Source of the DNA: Branchiibius sp. NY16-3462-2
Lineage (GTDB): Bacteria; Actinomycetota; Actinomycetes; Actinomycetales; Dermatophilaceae
Length of the DNA: 64,000 nucleotides
Assembly (NCBI RefSeq): GCF_001594145.1
Contig: NZ_LVCF01000035.1
Coordinates: 62,001 to 126,000 of the forward strand
Direction of reading: 5' to 3'
The translations under genes were made by a program, and so were the position numbers. How positions within the stretch are numbered: the stretch's first letter is position 1; each line of letters starts with the position of its first letter. Shown piece by piece: positions 8,102 to 15,350 of the stretch. A model generated the notes under the pieces. The model made no database searches. It was not told where the DNA came from and worked only from the letters and a program-made list of their open reading frames with translations.

Positions 8102-8938
8102 ATGCTTCGTATTGCCATGCCCAACAAGGGCGCACTATCCGAACTGGCCGCGCAGATGATGCGCGAGGCCGGTTACCGCGGTCGGCGGGACAGCAAGGAA
8201 CTGGTCATCTCCGACCCCGACCAGAACGTCGAGCTGTTCTACCTGCGCCCGCGCGACATCGCGGTCTACGTGGGATCCGGCACCTTGGACGTCGGGATCA
8301 CCGGGCGTGACCTGATGCTCGACTCGGGCTCGCCGGCGACCGAGGTCCTGCAGCTCGGCTTCGGGTCCAGCACCTTCCGCTACGCCGCTCCGGTCGGCGC
8401 TTCCCAGGACCTGGCCGGCAAGCGGATCGCGACCAGCTTCCCGGGGCTGGTCCGCAACCACCTGGCCAGCCTGGGTCTGGAAGCCTCCGTGGTCCGGCTG
8501 GACGGCGCGGTGGAGTCCGCGGTGACCCTGGGCGTGGCGGACATCATCGCCGACGTCGTCGAGACCGGCACCACCTTGCGCAACGCGGGGTTGGAGGTCT
8601 TCGGCGACCCGATCCTGGCCAGCGAGGCAGTGCTGATCCGCCCCGCCAACAGCCCGCGCAACCCGGCCGTCGAGGTGCTCGTACGCCGATTGCAGGGTGT
8701 GTTGACCGCGCGCAACTACGTGATGATGGACTACGACATCGCCGTGCAGTTGGTCGAGAAGGCCTGCGAACTCACCCCCGGTCTGGAGAGCCCCACGGTG
8801 TCCCCGTTGCACGACAAGGGGTATGTCGCGGTGCGGGCGATGGTGCCCAAGGCGCAGACGAATACGGTGATGGACGAGCTCTACGAACTCGGCGCGCGCG
8901 CCATCCTGGTCACGGAGATCGCCGCGTGCCGGATCTGA
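8102..8938 (+). CDS. hisG: ATP phosphoribosyltransferase (long form)
   Basis: First, committed step of histidine synthesis, and the target of histidine feedback inhibition. The 278-residue protein is the long form: catalytic domains (about 1-205) with MPNKGALSE, the IADVVETGTTLRNAGL phosphoribosyl-binding motif, and a C-terminal ACT-like regulatory domain (about 210-278). ATG 8102 follows hisE closely; the 3' end overlaps the next gene by 13 bases. Confidence 0.97.
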   Translation: MLRIAMPNKGALSELAAQMMREAGYRGRRDSKELVISDPDQNVELFYLRPRDIAVYVGSGTLDVGITGRDLMLDSGSPATEVLQLGFGSSTFRYAAPVGASQDLAGKRIATSFPGLVRNHLASLGLEASVVRLDGAVESAVTLGVADIIADVVETGTTLRNAGLEVFGDPILASEAVLIRPANSPRNPAVEVLVRRLQGVLTARNYVMMDYDIAVQLVEKACELTPGLESPTVSPLHDKGYVAVRAMVPKAQTNTVMDELYELGARAILVTEIAACRI

Positions 8939-9372
8939 ACGATGCCTACGCGCCGTTCCTGCCGCGGCGGGCGCGGATCGTTTCCAGCATCGCCGCGCTG
9001 GGGATCGTCCTGGTGTTCGCGATCGTGGCCATCAATGTGCCGCAAGGCGGTTCGGCCGGCTGGACCGGTTTCGACAGCATCATGCTGGTAGTCGTCGGTG
9101 TCGCGATCGCGGCGTTCCTGCTGCGGTATGCCATGGTCGGCGCGTGGCCGGACGAGCAGGGTCTGCGGGTGCGCAACCTGCTGATCACGCGCCGGCTGGA
9201 CTGGGCGCAGATCGTGGCCGTGCAGTACGGCGGGGGACAGCCCTGGGCGGTTCTCGACCTGGCCGACACCGAGCAGCTGGCGGTCATGGCGATCCAGCGG
9301 TCCGACGGACCGGTCGCCATGCGTGAGGCCCAGCGCCTGGCATCGCTCATCGCCGCCCACTCACCGTCCTGA
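8926..9372 (+). CDS. PH-domain-containing membrane protein
   Basis: A 148-residue protein with two transmembrane segments (about 18-38 and 50-70) followed by a soluble region of the bacterial PH-like type (WPDEQGLRVRNLLITRRLDWAQI, the fold often seen in actinobacterial membrane proteins). A small membrane protein directly after hisG is conserved in Actinobacteria, including mycobacteria. No enzymatic residues are apparent and the role is unknown. Starts with GTG 8926 inside the hisG 3' end, so it is co-translated with hisG. Confidence 0.8.
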   Translation: MPDLNDAYAPFLPRRARIVSSIAALGIVLVFAIVAINVPQGGSAGWTGFDSIMLVVVGVAIAAFLLRYAMVGAWPDEQGLRVRNLLITRRLDWAQIVAVQYGGGQPWAVLDLADTEQLAVMAIQRSDGPVAMREAQRLASLIAAHSPS

Positions 9373-9389
9373 CGGTTCGGGCGCGCCGG

Positions 9390-9644
9390 TTACTGCACCT
9401 GGCGACGCTGGTAGGCGTGGTAGCCGGCCGTGACCAGCACAGCGCCCACCAGGGAGCCGATGATGCCGCTGGGCCGGAACGCGAGTCCGTCGCCGTTGAG
9501 CAGACTGATCAGCAGGCCCCCGACGAAGGAGCCGATCAAACCGGCCGCGAACGCAACGGGCCAGTTGATCGGCTTGGTGCCGAGTAGCAGTTGTGCTCCC
9601 GCGCCGATGAGCATGCCGAACAGAATGATTCCCACGATGAGCAT
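9390..9644 (-). CDS. GlsB/YeaQ/YmgE-type membrane protein
   Basis: An 84-residue, Gly-rich protein with three transmembrane segments and the family pattern GxxIGxxAQ and GSFVGGLL. Members of this transglycosylase-associated family are small stress-induced membrane proteins of unclear biochemical role. The minus-strand sequence TAGGGT (9656-9651) lies six bases before the ATG, which predicts a leaderless transcript. It is convergent with the upstream PH-domain gene. Confidence 0.85.
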   Translation of the reverse strand: MLIVGIILFGMLIGAGAQLLLGTKPINWPVAFAAGLIGSFVGGLLISLLNGDGLAFRPSGIIGSLVGAVLVTAGYHAYQRRQVQ

Positions 9645-9681
9645 GCGCTCACCCTAGGGGGTGTGCGAGCCGGTGATGATC

Positions 9682-10401
9682 TCACTGCCGGTTGATGGTC
9701 GCGACCAGCTCTGCGGCCACTGAGGTGATCACGCGTTCGTCGCGGACGGCGCCGGCCCAGAACATCTGGTCGAAGCACCGCCGCACGGTGTCCGCCGCGT
9801 CGACGGAACCGGGTATCTGGTCGGCCAGGATCGTTGCCTCAGCGTCGTATTCGTCGCGCGGTGCGCCGGCCAGGCCCATCGGATCGGCGTCGTGCAGCGT
9901 CGCTGACAGCGCAGCGATCAGTGCCGGCGCGGGTCCGGTGTCGATGACGGTGTCGGCCCATTGCGGTGGGTCGGCAGGGAACAGGACGTCCTCCTGCGCT
10001 GCCCACTCATCCCAGTGCGGTGCGAAGGTGTCACCGTCGCGAGCGAGGGCTCGCGCCTTCCGCACTGGCGCCGGGGCAGTCAGCCAGATCCGCTCGTCGT
10101 AGAAGTCCGTTGCCGGGGCAGCGCTGCTGCCGACCCCCTCGACCACGATCAGGTCTGCCGGCTCCACAGTGACCGACTCCGCGAATGTCCCTGTGTGCCA
10201 ATCAAATCGACGGTACGCCGCGTGCTCGCCCCGGCGTAATGGCGCCAGGACCTGCTCGGTCAGGGAGGTGGGCGCGTCCCGCAGACCCGACCACCCGGCG
10301 TACAGGTCATCCATATGCAGGGCGGTTGCGCCGGGGAACTGGCCCGCTGCGTAAGCCGTCTTGCCCGAGCCACTCCGTCCGTCAATCGCAATGAGGCGCA
10401 T
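9682..10401 (-). CDS. uridine kinase-like P-loop protein fused to a DUF1871-like domain
   Basis: The N-terminal part (about 1-165) is a small P-loop kinase with Walker A GRSGSGKT (8-15), an LHMDDLY substrate region and VVEGVG Walker B; it resembles uridine kinase/AAA-type proteins but the substrate is unknown. The last 70 residues (about 168-239) read DPMGLAGAPRDEYDAEA, like the DUF1871 family pattern (DPIG..DEYDxE). I see no frameshift joining them. Minus-strand TAGCGT lies six bases before the ATG, and the start is only 19 bases from the divergent hisF start. Confidence 0.7.
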   Translation of the reverse strand: MRLIAIDGRSGSGKTAYAAGQFPGATALHMDDLYAGWSGLRDAPTSLTEQVLAPLRRGEHAAYRRFDWHTGTFAESVTVEPADLIVVEGVGSSAAPATDFYDERIWLTAPAPVRKARALARDGDTFAPHWDEWAAQEDVLFPADPPQWADTVIDTGPAPALIAALSATLHDADPMGLAGAPRDEYDAEATILADQIPGSVDAADTVRRCFDQMFWAGAVRDERVITSVAAELVATINRQ

Positions 10402-10406
10402 CCCAT

Positions 10407-10413
10407 TACGCTA
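10407..10413. promoter_or_regulatory. shared symmetric -10 element between the kinase gene and hisF
   Basis: The heptamer TACGCTA reads TACGCT on the plus strand (seven bases before hisF GTG 10420) and TAGCGT on the minus strand (six bases before the kinase ATG 10401). Both are TANNNT -10 matches at leaderless distance, so one site could fire in both directions. Confidence 0.5.
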
Positions 10414-10419
10414 GCGGTC

Positions 10420-11175
10420 GTGAGTGTCGCGGTCCGTGTCATCCCGTGCTTGGACGTCGACGCCGGACGGGTCGTCAAGGGCGTCAACTTCGAGAACCTG
10501 CGCGACGCCGGGGACCCGGTGGAGTTGGCGCACCGCTACGACGACCAGGGCGCCGACGAACTCACCTTCCTGGATGTCACGGCCAGCTTCGACCAGCGCG
10601 ACACCACCTACGAGGTGGTCAGCCGCACCGCGGAAGAGGTGTTCATCCCGCTCACGGTGGGCGGCGGCGTACGCACGGTCGAGGACGTGGACCGGTTGCT
10701 GCGCGCGGGCGCCGACAAGGTCGGCATCAACACCGGCGCGCTGGCCCGGCCCGAAGTGATCGCGGAGATCGCCGACCGGTTCGGTGCGCAGGTGCTGGTG
10801 CTGTCCGCCGACGTACGCCGATCGCAACTGGGGCACTTCGAGGTCACCACCCATGGTGGCCGCAAACCGGCCGGTGTCGAGGCGATCGAATGGTGCGCGC
10901 GGGCCGAACAACTCGGCGCGGGGGAGATCCTGCTGAACTCGATGGACGCCGACGGCACCAAGGACGGCTTCGACCTGGAACTGATCCGCGCCGTCCGCGC
11001 GGAGGTGAGCGTGCCGATCGTGGCCAGCGGGGGAGCCGGCACACCGGAACATTTCGTCGAGGCGATCGAGGCGGGTGCCGACGCGGTCCTCGCGGCCAGC
11101 GTCTTCCACTTCGGCGAGTTCACGATCGGCGACGTGAAAGCCGCACTGGCACAAGCGGGTTACGAGGTCCGCTAG
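10420..11175 (+). CDS. hisF: imidazole glycerol phosphate synthase, cyclase subunit
   Basis: Forms imidazole glycerol phosphate and AICAR using ammonia channelled from HisH. The 251-residue TIM barrel has VIPCLDVDAGRVVKG with the first catalytic Asp, VGGGVRTVEDVD, and VASGGAGTPEHF phosphate-binding loops. In the second catalytic region the strand reads VLSADVRRS; the Asp is kept. GTG 10420 is preceded by TACGCT at seven bases, suggesting a leaderless mRNA separate from hisE-hisG. hisH and hisA are not in this window. Confidence 0.95.
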   Translation: MSVAVRVIPCLDVDAGRVVKGVNFENLRDAGDPVELAHRYDDQGADELTFLDVTASFDQRDTTYEVVSRTAEEVFIPLTVGGGVRTVEDVDRLLRAGADKVGINTGALARPEVIAEIADRFGAQVLVLSADVRRSQLGHFEVTTHGGRKPAGVEAIEWCARAEQLGAGEILLNSMDADGTKDGFDLELIRAVRAEVSVPIVASGGAGTPEHFVEAIEAGADAVLAASVFHFGEFTIGDVKAALAQAGYEVR

Positions 11176-11183
11176 CGCGGCGC

Positions 11184-11828
11184 TCACATGCCGAGCTCGA
11201 GCCCCTCGAAGGTAGCGACGTCCGCGTCGGCGCCATCCACCACGACGGCGTCGGTGCGAGGGCGGCCGAAGAGCACCATCACGATGTCCGACAGGGGACC
11301 GGTCAGCACGACCGATCCGTGACCGTCCTTGGGTGAATGCAGGTTGCGCCGCCCCAACCCGTCCGGCGCGGCGACCACACCCACCGGCACGCTGCGCAGA
11401 CTCAGCGCCGTCATCCCGGCCAGTCCCGCCCACACCGCGTGCGCCAGATCGGGGTCGAGCTCCCGGGGCGTCCACGTCGCCGGATCGCCGCGCAGCAGAT
11501 CCTCGTGATGTACGAAGAACTCCAGCAGGTTCACTTTCTCGTCCACCGCCGGGATGGCCGTCGGCGACCACTTCGGTGGCCCCGAGCGGACCTTCTGCAC
11601 CAGTCCCGGCCAGTCTCCCGCCTTGAGTTTGTCCATCAACTTCTGCGTATGACCGGCCGCCGCAGGCAGCACGATGCCAATGGCGCCGTCGGGTCGGCGC
11701 TCGCGGACCACCAGGTGCGCGGCCAGATCATCCGCGGCCCAGTCCTTGCACAAGGTGGGCGCCTCCGGCCCCAACCGCAGGAAGTCATCACACAGGGCAG
11801 CACGCTCGACTCGGGCGTAATCAGTCAT
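11184..11828 (-). CDS. TIGR03085 family MDMPI/DinB-fold metal-binding protein
   Basis: A 214-residue protein of the mycothiol-dependent maleylpyruvate isomerase fold. Putative metal ligands are the His in DLAAHLVVRE (near 38) and HHED in EFFVHHEDLL (near 110). Actinobacterial relatives next to hisI carry the name TIGR03085 and have no proven activity; mycothiol or a metal may be used. Convergent with hisF (eight bases apart) and divergent from hisI with starts 18 bases apart. Confidence 0.82.
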   Translation of the reverse strand: MTDYARVERAALCDDFLRLGPEAPTLCKDWAADDLAAHLVVRERRPDGAIGIVLPAAAGHTQKLMDKLKAGDWPGLVQKVRSGPPKWSPTAIPAVDEKVNLLEFFVHHEDLLRGDPATWTPRELDPDLAHAVWAGLAGMTALSLRSVPVGVVAAPDGLGRRNLHSPKDGHGSVVLTGPLSDIVMVLFGRPRTDAVVVDGADADVATFEGLELGM

Positions 11829-11833
11829 GCGTC

Positions 11834-11840
11834 CATAATG
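11834..11840. promoter_or_regulatory. shared symmetric -10 element between TIGR03085 gene and hisI
   Basis: The heptamer CATAATG gives CATAAT on the plus strand, six bases before hisI GTG 11846, and CATTAT on the minus strand, six bases before ATG 11828. Predicted start sites coincide with the two start codons and are 18 bases apart. Confidence 0.55.
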
Positions 11841-11845
11841 ACCCG

Positions 11846-12220
11846 GTGAGCAGTGCCACCCTCCCTTCCGACATCGCCGACCGTCTCAAACGGGATGAGA
11901 ACGGCCTGGTCGCGGCGATCATCCAGCAGCACGACACCGACGAGGTGTTGATGCTGGGCTGGATGGACGACGAGGCGCTGGCCCGCACCCTCACTGAAGG
12001 CCGGGTCACCTTCTGGTCGCGCAGCCGCGCCGAATACTGGCGCAAAGGTGACACCTCCGGCCACGAGCAGCACGTGAGGTCCGTGGCCATCGACTGTGAC
12101 GGCGATGCCCTGCTGGTGCGCGTCGAGCAGATCGGCGCCGCGTGCCACACCGGCAACCGGACCTGCTTCTTCACGGACCTGAGCGTGACGGAACCCAGCG
12201 TGACGGAACCCAGCGCATGA
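11846..12220 (+). CDS. hisI: phosphoribosyl-AMP cyclohydrolase
   Basis: Third step of histidine synthesis, opening the adenine ring of PR-AMP. The 124-residue protein shows VLMLGWMDDEAL, GRVTFWSRSRAEYWRKGDTSGH and the zinc-binding cysteines of DCDGDALLV and GAACHTGNRTCFF. It lacks the HisE domain, consistent with separate hisE upstream. The C-terminus carries a duplicated SVTEP from a 15-base tandem repeat. The stop overlaps trpE (ATGA), coupling histidine and tryptophan genes. The start is predicted leaderless. Confidence 0.95.
   Translation: MSSATLPSDIADRLKRDENGLVAAIIQQHDTDEVLMLGWMDDEALARTLTEGRVTFWSRSRAEYWRKGDTSGHEQHVRSVAIDCDGDALLVRVEQIGAACHTGNRTCFFTDLSVTEPSVTEPSA
12182..12211 (+). repeat. 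15-bp tandem duplication at the end of hisI
   Basis: AGCGTGACGGAACCC occurs twice back to back (12182-12196 and 12197-12211) and encodes SVTEP-SVTEP in the tail of HisI, outside the catalytic region. The copies are identical, which suggests a recent slippage event that is tolerated. Confidence 0.9.
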
Positions 12221-13734
12221 TCCCCTTCGGTGAGACCTGGCCGGCGCTGAACGCGTTCACTGTCCTGGCTGAAGGTCGTCGGGTGATCCCTGTCGTACGC
12301 CGGGTGCTCGCCGACGGGGAAACCCCACTGGGCGTCTACCGCAAGTTGGCGGCCGACCGCCCCGGCACGTTCCTTCTGGAGTCCGCCGAGCACGGCGGTG
12401 TGTGGTCGCGCTATTCCATCGTCGGTGTCGCCAGTGCAGCGACCCTGACGGAGGTCGACGGCCAGGCGATGTGGCTCGGGAAGCCGCCGATCGGCGTACC
12501 CGAAGGTGGTTCTCCGGTGGACGCGCTGCGCGACACGATCGCGTTGCTGGCCACCGACCCGCTGCCCGGTCTGCCGCCGCTGACCGGAGGGATGGTCGGC
12601 GCGGTGACCTACGACGCGGTGCGGCACTGGGAAAAACTGCCCGACTCCGGCACCGACACCCTCGGTCTGCCGGAGCTCAGCATGCTGCTGGCGACCGATC
12701 TGGCGGTGTTCGATCATTCGGACGGTTCGCTGATGCTGATCGCCAACGCGATCAACTGGGACGCCAGCGACGAACGCGTCGAGCAGGCCTGGACCGACGC
12801 GGTGGAGCGTCTCGACGCGATGGCGCACGATCTGCGCAGCGCCGCACCCAGCACCGTCGCGATCCCCAAAGCCATCGAGCAGCAGCCGGTGTCCAGCCAC
12901 GGCCGGGAGCAGTTCCACGACATGGTCGAGGAGGCCAAGGAGGCGATCCGGGCCGGTGAGGCCTTCCAGATCGTGGTGTCCCAACGGTTCTCAGTGCCGT
13001 GTGTGGCTGATGCGCTCGACGTCTACCGGATGCTGCGGGTGTCCAACCCCAGCCCGTACATGTACCTCTTCCGGCTGCCGTTGCCCGGCGGCGGCAGCTA
13101 CGACGTGGTCGGTTCCAGCCCGGAAGCACTGGTCAAGGTCACCGGACAGCGGGTCATCACCCACCCGATCGCCGGCTCGCGGCCCCGCGGCAAGAGCCCG
13201 GAGGAGGACCAGGACCTGGCCGACGATCTGCTCGCCGACCCCAAGGAACGCGCCGAGCACCTGATGCTGGTGGACCTGTCGCGCAACGACCTGCAACGGG
13301 TCTGCGACGCCGGGACGGTCGAGACCGTGGAGTTCATGACGATCCGGCACTACAGCCACATCATGCATCTGGAGTCCACGGTGGTGGGTCAGCTGGGGGC
13401 CGGCCGATCGGCGTACGACGTGTTGCAGGCGACCTTTCCCGCCGGCACTCTCTCGGGTGCGCCCAAACCCCGCGCGATGGCCCTGATCGACCAGTACGAA
13501 GGTTTGCGCCGCGGCGTCTACGGCGGTGTCGTCGGCTATCTCGACTTTGCCGGCGATATGGACATGGCCATCGCGATCCGTACGGCGGTCATCAAGGACG
13601 GCGTGGCCCACGTCCAGGCCGGTGCCGGCATCGTGGCCGATTCGGTCCCGGAGAGCGAGTTCCAGGAGACGATCAACAAAGCCGCTGCCGCGCTACGGGC
13701 GGTTGCGACCGCCGGGGGACTGACTCCGCTGTGA
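12217..13734 (+). CDS. trpE: anthranilate synthase component I
   Basis: Converts chorismate and ammonia (from a TrpG subunit not in this window) to anthranilate. The 505-residue protein has the tryptophan-binding LLES (near 53-56) for feedback inhibition, and the chorismate-binding domain motifs GSSPEALVKV, TGQRVITHPIAGSRPRG, MLVDLSRNDLQRV and FPAGTLSGAPKPRAM. ATG 12217 overlaps the hisI stop. No leader peptide or attenuator fits because of this overlap, so tryptophan control must act elsewhere. Confidence 0.97.
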   Translation: MIPFGETWPALNAFTVLAEGRRVIPVVRRVLADGETPLGVYRKLAADRPGTFLLESAEHGGVWSRYSIVGVASAATLTEVDGQAMWLGKPPIGVPEGGSPVDALRDTIALLATDPLPGLPPLTGGMVGAVTYDAVRHWEKLPDSGTDTLGLPELSMLLATDLAVFDHSDGSLMLIANAINWDASDERVEQAWTDAVERLDAMAHDLRSAAPSTVAIPKAIEQQPVSSHGREQFHDMVEEAKEAIRAGEAFQIVVSQRFSVPCVADALDVYRMLRVSNPSPYMYLFRLPLPGGGSYDVVGSSPEALVKVTGQRVITHPIAGSRPRGKSPEEDQDLADDLLADPKERAEHLMLVDLSRNDLQRVCDAGTVETVEFMTIRHYSHIMHLESTVVGQLGAGRSAYDVLQATFPAGTLSGAPKPRAMALIDQYEGLRRGVYGGVVGYLDFAGDMDMAIAIRTAVIKDGVAHVQAGAGIVADSVPESEFQETINKAAAALRAVATAGGLTPL

Positions 13735-14297
13735 AGCGTCTCGTCTTCCTGGTCATCGCGCTCGCCGTCGCCGTCCTGATGTTCGCGGCCACCCGCACCT
13801 GGGTCACCGGCACCGTCAGCGACGCCGTGCTGTCCGATGTGAAGGTCTCCGTCGCCGGATCCAGCGCGGCTCCCGGGGTGTTTGCCGCCGCGCTGGTCGG
13901 GGCTGCCGCCGGCATCGTGGCGCTCACCGCGGGCCGGATCGCCCGGTGGATAGCGGCCGTCTTCGTCCTGCTGTCCGGCGTCCTCGCCCTGATCGCCGTC
14001 GTTCTGGTTGTGGCCAACCCTGACGGACCGGTCAGCGACCAGGCGGCTGCGACCACCGGACGCACTGGATCGGTGGCCGCGCACGGCACGCTGACCCCCT
14101 GGGTGTGGCTGGCGTTGGCCGCGGCGGTCCTGCTGGTCGCGGCCGGCGTCCTGACGCTCGTGGCCGTCCGGCAGTGGGGCGGCCTGTCCGGCCGGTACGA
14201 CGCGCCGGCGGTCCGTGCCGAGACTCCGCTCAGCGACTGGGACAAACTATCGGCCGGTCTGGACCCGACCGCCGAGCGCGATGACACCTCCGCCTGA
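13731..14297 (+). CDS. Trp-operon-associated membrane protein (TIGR02234 type)
   Basis: A 188-residue protein with four predicted transmembrane segments (about 5-22, 48-68, 73-95, 125-147) and a hydrophilic C-terminal tail (SDWDKLSAGLDPT). Proteins of this Trp_oprn_chp family occur between trpE and trpC in many Actinobacteria; their function is unknown and they lack enzyme-like motifs. GTG 13731 overlaps the trpE stop (GTGA). Confidence 0.85.
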   Translation: MKRLVFLVIALAVAVLMFAATRTWVTGTVSDAVLSDVKVSVAGSSAAPGVFAAALVGAAAGIVALTAGRIARWIAAVFVLLSGVLALIAVVLVVANPDGPVSDQAAATTGRTGSVAAHGTLTPWVWLALAAAVLLVAAGVLTLVAVRQWGGLSGRYDAPAVRAETPLSDWDKLSAGLDPTAERDDTSA

Positions 14298-14301
14298 CAG
14301 A

Positions 14302-14574
14302 ATGAGCGCCATGGCTGAACCCATCCAATCCCATGAGGCCCACGAGATCCACGAGGACCACGGGCACAGCGTTGCCGCATGGACCTGCGTCGGCATCCTG
14401 ATGATCGCCTCGCTGCTGATCGCGTTCGGGGTTGCTTTCGGCAACCACGTGCTGGACATCATCGGGGTCGTGCTGGTCTTCGTCGGCGTGGCCGCCGGCA
14501 TCGTGCTGAGCAAGGCCGGCTTCGGGTCGGCGTCTGCGCCCCAGCGTCAGGCCGAAACCCGCGAATCCGTCTGA
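14302..14574 (+). CDS. HGxxPAAW-type small membrane protein
   Basis: About 90 residues: a His/Glu-rich N-terminus (SHEAHEIHEDHGHS), then HGHSVAAWTCV, which matches the HGxxPAAW pattern with Val for Pro, and two transmembrane segments. Such proteins are typical neighbours of trpC in Actinobacteria and have no known activity. Two in-frame ATGs (14302, 14311) are possible starts; neither has a strong ribosome binding site. The stop lies two bases before the trpC GTG. Confidence 0.8.
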   Translation: MSAMAEPIQSHEAHEIHEDHGHSVAAWTCVGILMIASLLIAFGVAFGNHVLDIIGVVLVFVGVAAGIVLSKAGFGSASAPQRQAETRESV

Positions 14575-14576
14575 GC

Positions 14577-15350
14577 GTGGGCACAGTTCTCGATTCCATC
14601 ATCGACGGGGTACGTGCCGATCTGGCCGACCGTCGGCGCCAGACTCCGGTGCCGGACGTGCGTGCCGCAGCGCCGGCGTTGGACGCTTTGGCCGCTTTCC
14701 AGAGCGCGTCGCTCGGTGTGATCGCCGAAGTGAAGCGGGCCAGCCCCAGCAAGGGTGCTCTGGCCCAGATCGCTGACCCGGCGGCGTTGGCGCAGCAGTA
14801 CGCCGAGGGGGGCGCGACCGCGATTTCCGTGCTGACCGAGCAGCGCCGGTTCAACGGCTCGCTGGCCGATCTGGACGCGGTCCGCGCTCGGGTCGAAATC
14901 CCGGTGTTGCGCAAGGACTTCATGGTCGACGCCTACCAGATCGACGAGGCTCGCGCGCACGGTGCGGACATCGTGCTGCTGATCGTCGCGGCGCTGGACG
15001 ATGCGCTGCTGCGCGACCTCTACCAACAGGCTCGTGGCCTCGGGATGACCGTGCTGGTCGAGGTGCACGACGAGCAGGAGACCCGGCGAGCCGTTGAGTT
15101 GGGTGCCCGGCTGATCGGGGTCAACTCGCGCAATCTGAAGACGCTCGAGGTCGATCCAGAAGTGTTCGCCCGCCTTGCGCCGGCCATCCCCGATGACGTC
15201 ATCAAGGTGGCTGAGTCCGGTATCACCGGACCGGTCGACGTGGCCAGATACCGCGAACTCGGGGCACGCGCCGTACTCGTCGGTGAGGCGCTGGTCCGCA
15301 GCGGCGACCCGCGGTCGGCAGTGAGCACGTTGATAGGACAGGCCGCGTGA
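14577..15350 (+). CDS. trpC: indole-3-glycerol phosphate synthase
   Basis: Cyclises CdRP to indole-3-glycerol phosphate. The 257-residue TIM barrel has the catalytic EVKRASPSKG, VLRKDFMVD with the catalytic Lys, and IGVNSRNLKTLEVD. GTG 14577 is chosen because it directly precedes the conserved N-terminal helix (VLDSIIDGVRADLADR). Overlaps trpB by four bases (GTGA). It is monofunctional; no TrpF domain is fused. Confidence 0.96.
   Translation: MGTVLDSIIDGVRADLADRRRQTPVPDVRAAAPALDALAAFQSASLGVIAEVKRASPSKGALAQIADPAALAQQYAEGGATAISVLTEQRRFNGSLADLDAVRARVEIPVLRKDFMVDAYQIDEARAHGADIVLLIVAALDDALLRDLYQQARGLGMTVLVEVHDEQETRRAVELGARLIGVNSRNLKTLEVDPEVFARLAPAIPDDVIKVAESGITGPVDVARYRELGARAVLVGEALVRSGDPRSAVSTLIGQAA

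Noticed and set aside
12100..12217. Tryptophan attenuator before trpE
   Set aside because: hisI coding sequence runs into trpE with a four-base overlap; no Trp-rich leader peptide or terminator.
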